Below, one piece after another: positions 7,848-15,859 of a stretch of DNA of 64,000 nucleotides. Position 1 is the first letter of the stretch; every line of letters begins with the position of its first letter. The notes beneath the pieces were generated by a model that saw only the letters and a list, made by a program, of their open reading frames with translations, did no database searches and was not told the origin of the DNA. Source of the stretch: an uncultured Blautia sp. (GTDB lineage: Bacteria; Bacillota; Clostridia; Lachnospirales; Lachnospiraceae); NCBI GenBank assembly GCA_900542045.1, contig UQMI01000013.1:1-64000 (forward strand), given 5' to 3'. The translations under genes and the position numbers were made by a program.

Positions 7848-10769
7848 TCATCCATGGGTCAGATGTTTCAGTTCCCGGAAAAGCTCTTTTCCCTTTTCCA
7901 GGGTTTCCTCTCCGCCCAGAGCACAGATCTGATCCTTCGCCAGCACTGCCTCCACCAGACCTGCCAGTGCCTGGATATCTTCCGCCGACGCATCCAGGAT
8001 CTGATCCCGTTCTTTCTGTACCATTTCTTTGGTCACACCGCCAAAATATGCGGTTCTGGACACGGCCCCCAGCATCTTCGGCGTCTTGGGCACATCCAGA
8101 TTGCTGATGGTGCCGATGATATATTTGGTCATTTCCCGTTCATCCGCCTGGAAGCTGCGCAGATATTCCGGAATTCCCCGGTATACCTCCAGCGTCCGTT
8201 TCAGATGCGGATCCCGGTAAGAAACGAAATAGCTCTCTCCATTTCTCTTAAAGCCGCTCATGCAGCCGTAAGCGCCTCCCTGCACACGGATCTGGCTCCA
8301 CAGATAATCGTATCCCAGGATCACCTTCAGAATGCTCAGCGCCCCGGTATAGGCAAATCCCGCATCCCGGAAATTTCCGGCCTGAGCCACATACTGCACC
8401 TGTCCGGAGGTCTGGAACCCTTCGTTCTTTTTCTCGCAGTTCAGAGAGAGCACAGCTTCCGGCACCGGTTCTGTACATAAGGTCTCTTTCAGTCCTGCCG
8501 TCAGCTCCTTCACCTGCTCCCAGGCCTCACTTTCTCCCGTGAAGCTGATCATCAGGTTCTCCGGCCGGAATATATAGCGCATCAGCAGACGCAGCTTCTC
8601 TGTCAGTTCTCCTGCTCGGCTGTCAAATTCTCTTTCCCAGGTCTCCAGGAAATGATAAAACGCAATGCCGCTCATCTGTTCCTGGAATTCCGCCATGGGA
8701 GCATCGTAAGAAGTGGCGCGGAGCACCGCTGTGGAATGGCCGTTGCTCACCAGGCTGCTCTGTGCTCTTGCCTTCAGCTGGGAAACGATTTCTTTCAGCC
8801 GTTTCGTATCTTCCAGCTTCGAAGTCTGCAGGATCTCTTTCATCATTTGATAGACAAAGTCCAGCTGCGGATACAGGGCTTTGCTGCGGATCCCGAAAGC
8901 AGGCAGGAATTCTCTGCTGTCTGCCCGGTCGTACACATCCACACCGCAGAGAATCCCGCCGGTGCTGGCATTGATCTCATTGAACAGCTCTCCATAAGTG
9001 TAATGCTCAGTATCCACATATCCCAGGACCGATTTCAGCAGTCCCACATAGGGCACCATCTCTGCCGGTATGCGGTCCAGCCGGAACAATACGGAAAGAT
9101 AGCCGATCCCATTGGTGCAGACATCATGATGCAGCAAAAGGGTGTCATCCAGCCACTCTTCTCTGTTGTAGAAATCGCTGCACTCCCGCCGGATATCCTC
9201 TCTGGAAAGCATGGGAATGCATCTTAAGTTCTCCTCTGATTCCGGCGCCTCCTGATAGGCCTGCAGTTCTTTTGTCTTCTTCACCAGCTCCTGCCGCTCT
9301 TCTTCACTTAATCCTGCTTTATAGGCTGCCAGCTTATCTGCCGTGGCCTTGTCTCTCTGGGCTGTCAGTCCCTTCCGGGGCACCAGGGTCAGCAGGACAC
9401 TGTGGGGATTATCCAGCAGGTACGTCTGCACCAGCTTCTCAAAATATCCCTGAGAGATCTCCTGATGGAGGCTCTCATAGACGTTCAGGGCTTTAACCTG
9501 TGCAAAAGGATCTTCATCGCTGTACAGCCAGGTCTCCAGAATGCTCAGGCCATACATGAGTCCCTTCGGATAAGAGGCAAAATCCGCTTCCCGGTAATGG
9601 AACTCATAATAGTTAATCCCTGCTTCCAGCGCTTTTTTATCGATACCATTCTGCACCAGCCCGGTCAGCGTCTGCCGGATGATCTGCAGAAATTCTTCTT
9701 TTTTCTCCGGATCTGTTCCCTTGGCCGCAATGGTGAAATAGGGCTGCAGGATCCCGTCATTGTAGCTTCCGTAAATATCTTTTCCGATCCCTGCATCCAG
9801 CAGTGCTTTCTTCAGCGGTGCCCCCGGTGCGCTTAACAGCGCGTAGTCCAGTACCTCAAATGCGGTGCACAATTTGGTATCTGCCGCCTTCCCGGCCACT
9901 ACGTTGTAAGACAGATAGGTGTTTCCTTCCAGACTTTCTGTCTCTGAAACCGGATAAGGCATTTCCACATCCTTCTGCTGTTCAAAAGCCGGCTGCATCC
10001 TCACAGCCGAATCCACCTCCAGATAGTCAAAGGCAGACAGATATTCCCGGTCAATAAAAGCCAGGCGCTCTGCCATGTCTCCGTTTCCATACAGATAGAT
10101 CATGCTGTTGGATGGATGATAATAAGTCCGGTGGAATTCCAGGAACTGCTCATAGGTCAGATCCGGTATGCATTCCGGATCTCCGCCGGATTCCTTTCCG
10201 TAGGCCGTGTCCGGAAACAGCTGATCCATGATCTTCCGTTCCAGAATCTCATCCGGCGAGGAAAAGACGCCTTTCATTTCGTTGTAGACCACCCCGTTAT
10301 AGGTCAGCCGGCCTTCCGGCTCTTCCAGATGATAGCTCCATCCCTCCTGTCGGAAGATCTCTTCTCTCTGGTAAATATTGGGATAAAATACCGCATCCAG
10401 ATACACATGCATCAGATTCTGAAAATCCTGATCATTGCAGCTGGCCACCGGATATGTGGTCTTGTCCGGATACGTCATGGCATTTAAAAAGGTATTGAGC
10501 GACCCCTTTACCAGTTCCACAAAAGGATCCTTCAGAGGAAACTTCCGGGAACCGCACAGAACGCTGTGCTCCAGAATATGGGCCACTCCTGTGCTGTCCT
10601 TCGGCGGTGTGGGGAAGGTAATATCAAACACTTTGTTCTCGTCTTCATTTTCGATCACCATCACGCGGGCCCTGGTCTTTTTATGGCGCAGAACATAACC
10701 CACCGAATGGATATCTGCCAGATCTTCCTTCCAGACCAGTTCATAAGCAGATGCTTTCTCCATGTTCAT
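7848..10769 (-). CDS. M16C-family zinc metallopeptidase (PreP/Cym1-like)
   Basis: A large clan-ME peptidase of the presequence-protease type that degrades short unfolded peptides inside a two-lobed chamber. The product has 973 residues, as expected for the four-domain M16C family. The inverted zinc motif HILEH (His64, Glu67, His68) is intact and followed by the family segments FVELVKGSLNTFLNAMTYPDKTTYP and NEMKGVFSSPDE, the latter with a likely third zinc ligand Glu. No signal peptide is visible, so it is probably cytoplasmic. The ATG is chosen with AGGAGG 8 nt upstream; a TTG two codons earlier also opens the frame. The substrate here is unknown. Confidence 0.92.
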   Translation of the reverse strand: MNMEKASAYELVWKEDLADIHSVGYVLRHKKTRARVMVIENEDENKVFDITFPTPPKDSTGVAHILEHSVLCGSRKFPLKDPFVELVKGSLNTFLNAMTYPDKTTYPVASCNDQDFQNLMHVYLDAVFYPNIYQREEIFRQEGWSYHLEEPEGRLTYNGVVYNEMKGVFSSPDEILERKIMDQLFPDTAYGKESGGDPECIPDLTYEQFLEFHRTYYHPSNSMIYLYGNGDMAERLAFIDREYLSAFDYLEVDSAVRMQPAFEQQKDVEMPYPVSETESLEGNTYLSYNVVAGKAADTKLCTAFEVLDYALLSAPGAPLKKALLDAGIGKDIYGSYNDGILQPYFTIAAKGTDPEKKEEFLQIIRQTLTGLVQNGIDKKALEAGINYYEFHYREADFASYPKGLMYGLSILETWLYSDEDPFAQVKALNVYESLHQEISQGYFEKLVQTYLLDNPHSVLLTLVPRKGLTAQRDKATADKLAAYKAGLSEEERQELVKKTKELQAYQEAPESEENLRCIPMLSREDIRRECSDFYNREEWLDDTLLLHHDVCTNGIGYLSVLFRLDRIPAEMVPYVGLLKSVLGYVDTEHYTYGELFNEINASTGGILCGVDVYDRADSREFLPAFGIRSKALYPQLDFVYQMMKEILQTSKLEDTKRLKEIVSQLKARAQSSLVSNGHSTAVLRATSYDAPMAEFQEQMSGIAFYHFLETWEREFDSRAGELTEKLRLLMRYIFRPENLMISFTGESEAWEQVKELTAGLKETLCTEPVPEAVLSLNCEKKNEGFQTSGQVQYVAQAGNFRDAGFAYTGALSILKVILGYDYLWSQIRVQGGAYGCMSGFKRNGESYFVSYRDPHLKRTLEVYRGIPEYLRSFQADEREMTKYIIGTISNLDVPKTPKMLGAVSRTAYFGGVTKEMVQKERDQILDASAEDIQALAGLVEAVLAKDQICALGGEETLEKGKELFRELKHLTHG

Positions 10770-10806
10770 AACCAATTCCTCCTGTCTCTTCCAGTATCCC
10801 CCCCGA

Positions 10807-11415
10807 TCAGTCCACTTGACTCAGGAAATTCCTATCATCGGGAAACAGATCTTTGTATGCCTGGATGCTTCCCTCTGAAAAGATCTGCAATTCTTTCTTC
10901 ATCTGCAGTTCTTCCGGAATGATCTTTGCCACCAGTACCGTGTCCTTGGCAATCTTTTCCTGTACCTTATCCTTGCTGATGCTCATCAGTCCCAGCAAAG
11001 TGGAGGAATACTTTTTATCCTCTGAGCAGGCAGTCACATAAACCCGGGCTGCATGGTGACATTCCTGAAACAGGATCTGCTCTCCCACACTTCCGTACTC
11101 CTGCATTTTGTCAAATCCCAGCTCTTTCAGCAGACTCCGGACCTCTCTCTGATTTCTTTTGCGTCCGAATGCGCCCATACGGCTTCCGGAAAAAAATTTC
11201 AGTGTCATCCAGAGCTTCAGAAATCCATCTGCTCTGGCCGGACTCTTCTTGTCAATCCGCTTTGCATATCTGCAGTTCCAGAGTTCCATGCGCATCTGAT
11301 TCGCCTCCGGTTCCTCCCCTTTTTCCAGAGACCGCTCCAGAATCTCTTTTCGTTTCAGAGGATCCGATTCCTCATAGTATTGCCGTATCAGCTCTGATGC
11401 CATAATTCCTGTCAT
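10807..11415 (-). CDS. Hypothetical protein, possibly DUF6553
   Basis: A 202-residue soluble, mostly helical and charged protein with no signal peptide or membrane segment. It opens with a helical Y-Y-E-E-S-D-P-x-K-R-K-E-I-L segment, has a central W-x2-R-Y...FLKLWMTLKFF stretch and a cysteine/histidine patch (FQECHHAARVYVTAC). It resembles the Lachnospiraceae family I recall as DUF6553, but I am not certain of that number. No function is known to me. The start has AGGAGG directly after the glf stop, only 9 nt away, and the M16C gene follows after 37 nt, so it is cotranscribed. Confidence 0.75.
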   Translation of the reverse strand: MTGIMASELIRQYYEESDPLKRKEILERSLEKGEEPEANQMRMELWNCRYAKRIDKKSPARADGFLKLWMTLKFFSGSRMGAFGRKRNQREVRSLLKELGFDKMQEYGSVGEQILFQECHHAARVYVTACSEDKKYSSTLLGLMSISKDKVQEKIAKDTVLVAKIIPEELQMKKELQIFSEGSIQAYKDLFPDDRNFLSQVD

Positions 11416-11424
11416 AATTTCCTC

Positions 11425-12552
11425 CTACTGTGCTTCCTGCATTTCTTCATATCCTAATTCATTCTGTGCCAGATTCAGTGCTTCTTCGATCACTTCATCC
11501 ATGTTCATATAGCGGTACATGCCCAGCCGACCGCCGAACAGAACATTGTTTTCTGCCAGAGCCAGCCGCTCATATTTTTCAAACAGCTCGTTGTTTGCGG
11601 GATCGTTCACCGGATAATAGGGTTCTTCTCCCCGTTCCCATTTGGCCGGATATTCACGGGTGATCACCGTCTTCTCCTGGGTGCCGAACTCAAAATGCTT
11701 ATGCTCAATGATCCTGGTATAAGGCACTTCATAATCTGTATAATTCACCACTGCATTTCCCTGGAAATTACCCATATCCAGCACTTCTGTCTCAAACCGC
11801 AGAGAACGGTATTCCAGCTCACCGTAGCAGTAATCGTAATACTGGTCGATCATACCGGTAAATACGATCTTCTCTGCCTGCTGCGCCCATTTTTCCCGAT
11901 CCCGGAAAAAGTCCGTATTCAGGCAGACCTGTACGCCCTCCAGCAGCTTTTTCACGATCCGTGTATAACCGCCCACCGGAATACCCTGGTAACGGTCATT
12001 AAAATAATTGTTGTCATAGGTATAACGCAGCGGAAGCCTTTTAATGATAAAGGACGGCAGATCCTTGCATTCTCTTCCCCACTGTTTCCGGGTATAGCCT
12101 TCCACCAGCTTCTCGTATACATCCTGCCCCACCATGGCCAGAGCCTGTTCTTCCAGGTTCTTCGGATGCACGATATTCATCCTGGCGATCTGCCCCTGGA
12201 TTTTTGCCTTCGCTTCTGCCGGCGTCTTCACGCCCCACAGCTGATGGAACGTATTCATATTAAAGGGAAGATTATACAGCTCATCTTTATAGATCGCAAT
12301 GGGAGAATTCACAAAATTATTAAACTTCGCAAACTGATTGATATAATCCCACACCCGCTGTCTGGATGTATGGAAAATATGAGCTCCATAGCTGTGTACC
12401 TGGATCCCTTCCATCTCCTCTGTATAAATATTTCCCCCGATATGGCTTCTCTTATCAATCACCAGACAGGTTTTTCCGCAGGCTCTGGCCTCATGGGCGA
12501 ACACTGCCCCGAACAGCCCGGCCCCCACAATCAGATAATCATATTTTCTCAT
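11425..12552 (-). CDS. glf: UDP-galactopyranose mutase
   Basis: A flavoenzyme that converts UDP-galactopyranose to UDP-galactofuranose, the donor for galactofuranose in surface glycans. The 375-residue product starts with the FAD-binding Rossmann motif YLIVGAGLFGAVFA, followed by IDKRSHIGGNIYTE and the substrate region HIFHTS. The C-terminal half keeps the conserved arginine-bearing GGRLGMYRYMNMDEVI. Its start is 4 nt after the DUF5662 stop and the next gene starts 9 nt after its own stop, indicating translational coupling. No galactofuranosyl transferase lies nearby, so the glycan it feeds must be encoded elsewhere. Confidence 0.96.
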   Translation of the reverse strand: MRKYDYLIVGAGLFGAVFAHEARACGKTCLVIDKRSHIGGNIYTEEMEGIQVHSYGAHIFHTSRQRVWDYINQFAKFNNFVNSPIAIYKDELYNLPFNMNTFHQLWGVKTPAEAKAKIQGQIARMNIVHPKNLEEQALAMVGQDVYEKLVEGYTRKQWGRECKDLPSFIIKRLPLRYTYDNNYFNDRYQGIPVGGYTRIVKKLLEGVQVCLNTDFFRDREKWAQQAEKIVFTGMIDQYYDYCYGELEYRSLRFETEVLDMGNFQGNAVVNYTDYEVPYTRIIEHKHFEFGTQEKTVITREYPAKWERGEEPYYPVNDPANNELFEKYERLALAENNVLFGGRLGMYRYMNMDEVIEEALNLAQNELGYEEMQEAQ

Positions 12553-12556
12553 TTTG

Positions 12557-13171
12557 TCACCCTCTCGTCCTTTTTTGTCTTCGTCTGTCCATGCTTTTGC
12601 CGTGTTTTTCCGGTTTTTTCAGATACACCTTCCGTATATATGCCAGTGTCCGGTCTTCTCCCTTCTCTGCCAGCATACGCAGGAACCCCTCCAGCTCCCG
12701 TTTTGTATCTTTATGGATAAACCACAGTCTGTCCTTACTTTTCATATAATAAGCCAGAGGCGCCTGATCCGTATAGGCCTCTCCCATATAATTGCGGGAA
12801 GCACTGATCCGGTCCATGATCATTTCCGCCACATACTTCCGCGGCATCCTGGCACCTGCGATCACCGTATCTGCATCCAGGGAATAATCCACCCAATGCT
12901 CATAGTGGTGCTTATTTCTTCCCTTATGATGCAGCCAGGCCATGGAGACTCCCCGGTCTTCCCGCTCTGCATTGTTGGGGCTTCGATATCCCTGGTAATA
13001 GCGGCATCCCACCAGAAATTCCTCCGGTGCGTATTTTGACAGATCATGAAGCAGTCCCTGCTTATACAGTCCAATACGAAAACAATATTTCATTACCATC
13101 CATTTATGTTTTGTGATCGTCTTAAAATGCAGCCATGGATGGAGCGCATTTCCAGACTCCTGATGCTTCAA
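12557..13171 (-). CDS. DUF5662 family protein
   Basis: A 204-residue soluble protein of the DUF5662 family, whose function is not known to me. It is rich in histidines in a regular pattern: His15 and His22, then LLHDLSKY with His42-Asp43, then WLHHKGRNKHHYEHW (His81, 82, 88, 89, 92) and an Asp soon after. This resembles the metal-binding layout of HD-domain phosphohydrolases, which is an inference. The start codon is TTG, chosen because AGGAGG lies exactly 8 nt upstream and no ATG is in frame near it. It lies 13 nt after the GH13 gene and 4 nt before glf. Confidence 0.85.
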   Translation of the reverse strand: MKHQESGNALHPWLHFKTITKHKWMVMKYCFRIGLYKQGLLHDLSKYAPEEFLVGCRYYQGYRSPNNAEREDRGVSMAWLHHKGRNKHHYEHWVDYSLDADTVIAGARMPRKYVAEMIMDRISASRNYMGEAYTDQAPLAYYMKSKDRLWFIHKDTKRELEGFLRMLAEKGEDRTLAYIRKVYLKKPEKHGKSMDRRRQKRTRG

Positions 13172-13184
13172 TTCTTATGCCTCC

Positions 13185-15041
13185 TTACTTTCCGGCCAGC
13201 ACGAGTATGGTGCGGGGCGGAACAGTCACAGTCCTGGGCTGCTCCGCTGCAGCCCCGTCCTCTGTTTCGCCGGCTGCTGTTTCCATTGCTCCGGAAGTAT
13301 CCAGCAGCACCTGCCAGGCATCATCCTCCGGAAGCTTGGGAAGGGCAAATTCCTTTTCCTCCCAATAGAGATTATATGCCAGATACAGGAATTTTTCCTC
13401 TGGTTTTTCCTCCCCATAGGCGCAGCAGTACATCACGCCCAGGCTTCGGCTGCTGTATTCCATACCGCCGTACCAGGCCTTCTGGCTGTGATAGGAAATA
13501 TCCGGATAGCCTACGGCACGATAATCCGTCCCTCTGGGTTCGCTCTTCATATGAAGACAGGCATGCTTTCTGCGGAAGGCAATGGCCTGTCTGACAAATT
13601 CCACCATGTCCTCATTTTTTTTGTACAGACGCCAGTCCACCCAACCGGTCTCATTATCCTGACAATAGGCATTGTTGTTGCCGTCCTGGGTATTACAGAA
13701 CTCATCACCGCCGTAGAGAAGAGGCGTTCCCTGACTGAGCAGGAGAAGCAGCCAGGCATTCCTGATCTGCCTGCGGCGAAGCGCCCGAATACCTGCTTTC
13801 CGGCTTGGCCCTTCGATACCGCAGTTCCAGGAATAATTGCAGTCGCTTCCATCCCGGTTTTCTTCCCCGTTTGCTTCATTATGCTTCTGATCATAGGACA
13901 CCAGATCTGCCAAAGTGAACCCGTCCTGAATCGTTATATAATTGATCACGCCATAGCCCGAAGGATTATTCCGCATACGGAAAGCAACGCTTTCTATCAT
14001 TCCTTCGTCTCCCTTCAGCAGCCGGCGCATAATTTCTGAAAAGCCCCCGTTATACTCTGCCAGCTGGCGGAGCTCTCCCGTTTTTTTCGGTCCTTTGTAT
14101 GCATCCCACACATTCAGGAAAAACAGCTTTGTTCCCTGCAGGAACGGATCCTGGACCAGAAGATCCTGAGGGATCTCTCCTCCCAGTAAATGAAATCCGT
14201 CTACCCGGTACTCTTTTTTCCAGAAACGCAGTATATTCAGTATTTCCGCCGTCGGAAAATCATTCTCAAAATAAAACTCCATGATACACTCAATGCCGGC
14301 CTGGTGAAGGGCATCTACCAGAGTCCGGAATTCCCGGTCCGGTCTGGCTCCGTCCGCATAGGAACTCTTAGGCGCATAATAGTATCCGCCCGTATAGCCC
14401 CAATAATTCAGCCTTTTCGCCGTCTGCATCCGGGAAATACCGTTTCCTCTGGCCGTCTGCTCCGGACGCTGTACTTCTTCAAATTCATAGGCCGGCATCA
14501 GTTCCAGACCATTGATCCCCAACTCCTTCCAGTAAGGAATTTTCTCCATCAGTCCTGCAAAAGTTCCTTTTTTCCTGACTTTGGAATTTCTCTGTCTGGT
14601 ATAACCTCTCACATGAACCTTGTACAGGATCAGTTCTTCATAAGGGATCTGCAAAGGCGCCTGGCTGGCCTGCGCTCCCTCTTCCAGGAATCCGCAGCGT
14701 ATCTGATGGGGATCCTGGGGCCACTCTTCTCCGAACTCCCTGCGGCCCACAAGGAATCCGGCCCTGGGATCCTGGCAGATCTGTCCGTTTACCAGATAAT
14801 TGTATTCATATCTGTCTGCCTGGAAATTTTTCAGCAAAACGGACCGGACCTGTCCGTTCCAGGGCTGGTACGGCATCGGAATCTCTTCACAGGGTGTGCT
14901 CTTTCCCTTATGATATAGAAGAAGAGCTGCCTCTTCCTTTTCGGGAAAAACCGCTGTAAACCGGCAGCCGTCTTCCGTTTTCTCTACGCCCAGTCTCCCG
15001 ATGCCTCCCGGCAGGATCTGAGGTCTTTTTCTGTTTTCCAT
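13185..15041 (-). CDS. GH13 isoamylase/GlgX-like protein, catalytic residues replaced
   Basis: The 618-residue protein has the full architecture of a glycogen-debranching enzyme: an N-terminal CBM48-like beta domain (about 10-110), a barrel starting at KVHVRGYTR (141), LNYWGY and YYAPKSSYADG (211-231), the segment KHNEANGEENRDG (386-398) with SWNCG, and a C-terminal beta domain. All core catalytic positions look altered. Region I D-V-V-x-N-H is EFYFEND. The region II nucleophile Asp is Leu286 (VDGFHLL). The region III EPWD is NVWD (Asn310). The region IV His-Asp is Gln372-Asp373. It is probably not a hydrolase and may bind glycogen or regulate a partner. It starts 26 nt after exoA. Confidence 0.88.
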   Translation of the reverse strand: MENRKRPQILPGGIGRLGVEKTEDGCRFTAVFPEKEEAALLLYHKGKSTPCEEIPMPYQPWNGQVRSVLLKNFQADRYEYNYLVNGQICQDPRAGFLVGRREFGEEWPQDPHQIRCGFLEEGAQASQAPLQIPYEELILYKVHVRGYTRQRNSKVRKKGTFAGLMEKIPYWKELGINGLELMPAYEFEEVQRPEQTARGNGISRMQTAKRLNYWGYTGGYYYAPKSSYADGARPDREFRTLVDALHQAGIECIMEFYFENDFPTAEILNILRFWKKEYRVDGFHLLGGEIPQDLLVQDPFLQGTKLFFLNVWDAYKGPKKTGELRQLAEYNGGFSEIMRRLLKGDEGMIESVAFRMRNNPSGYGVINYITIQDGFTLADLVSYDQKHNEANGEENRDGSDCNYSWNCGIEGPSRKAGIRALRRRQIRNAWLLLLLSQGTPLLYGGDEFCNTQDGNNNAYCQDNETGWVDWRLYKKNEDMVEFVRQAIAFRRKHACLHMKSEPRGTDYRAVGYPDISYHSQKAWYGGMEYSSRSLGVMYCCAYGEEKPEEKFLYLAYNLYWEEKEFALPKLPEDDAWQVLLDTSGAMETAAGETEDGAAAEQPRTVTVPPRTILVLAGK

Positions 15042-15067
15042 ACGTTTCCTCTCTTTCTGCTTCCGCT

Positions 15068-15823
15068 CTACAGAGAAATCTGCAGCTCCACCGGGCAGTG
15101 GTCCGATCCCATCACTGACGTGTGGATCGCTGCCCCCTCCAGAGTCGATTCCAAAGCAGATGACACCAGAAAATAGTCAATACGCCAGCCTGCATTCTTC
15201 TCCCTCGCGCGGAAACGATAGGACCACCAGGAGTACACACCTTCCAGATCCGGATAAAAATAACGAAACGTATCAATAAAACCGTTCTCCAGGGTCCGCG
15301 AAAAGCATGCCCGTTCTTCATCGGTAAAGCCCGGATTCTTCCGGTTTGTCTTTGGATTTTTCAGATCGATCTCCTGATGGGCCACATTCATATCTCCGCA
15401 GACCACCACAGGTCTGCTCTCTTCCAGCCGCAGAAGATAAGCCAGAAAGTCCCGTTCCCATTCCATCCGGTAAGACAGCCTTGCCAGCTCGTTCTGCGAA
15501 TTGGGTGTATATACTGTCACCAGATAGAATGAGGGAAATTCCAGTGTGATCACCCTTCCCTCCTGGTCGTGCTCTTCCATTCCGATTCCACAGGTTACCT
15601 TCTCCGGTCTGACCCGGGTAAACACTGCTGTTCCGGAATAGCCTCTGCGTTTTGCGTAATTCCAATACTGCTCATAGCCAGGAAAATCCAGCTTCACCTG
15701 GTTTTCCTGGCATTTGGTCTCCTGAATGCAGAAGATATCTGCATCAGCCTGCCGGAAATATTCTTCAAATCCTTTTTTCTGGCAGGCGCGTATTCCATTC
15801 ACATTCCATGATATCAGTTTCAA
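15068..15823 (-). CDS. exoA: Exodeoxyribonuclease III (AP endonuclease)
   Basis: A Mg-dependent Xth/ExoA-type nuclease for base-excision repair that cleaves at abasic sites and removes 3' blocks. The product has 251 residues (B. subtilis ExoA is similar in length). Motifs are KLISWNVNGIRAC at the N-terminus, IFCIQETKCQ with the metal-binding Glu, YSGTAVF, VVCGDMNVAH, YSWWSYR and a C-terminal GSDHCPVE with the catalytic Asp-His. The start codon is TTG with GGAGGA 7 nt upstream; another TTG five codons earlier overlaps that Shine-Dalgarno and is rejected. Confidence 0.95.
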   Translation of the reverse strand: MKLISWNVNGIRACQKKGFEEYFRQADADIFCIQETKCQENQVKLDFPGYEQYWNYAKRRGYSGTAVFTRVRPEKVTCGIGMEEHDQEGRVITLEFPSFYLVTVYTPNSQNELARLSYRMEWERDFLAYLLRLEESRPVVVCGDMNVAHQEIDLKNPKTNRKNPGFTDEERACFSRTLENGFIDTFRYFYPDLEGVYSWWSYRFRAREKNAGWRIDYFLVSSALESTLEGAAIHTSVMGSDHCPVELQISL

Positions 15824-15859
15824 ATCCTGTTCCTCCAATGCATAGTCTGTCCTGTTTTT

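Noticed and set aside
7848..10769. M16C peptidase as a pitrilysin-type or processing-peptidase homologue
   Set aside because: The single long chain with the FVELVKGSLNTFLNAMTYPDKT segment fits the PreP/Cym1 group better than the half-length M16B proteins.
10807..15041. A candidate novel defence or conflict system around DUF5662 and the unknown gene
   Set aside because: No nuclease, transposase, toxin-like or immune domains are visible, and the neighbours are housekeeping genes with matching codon style.
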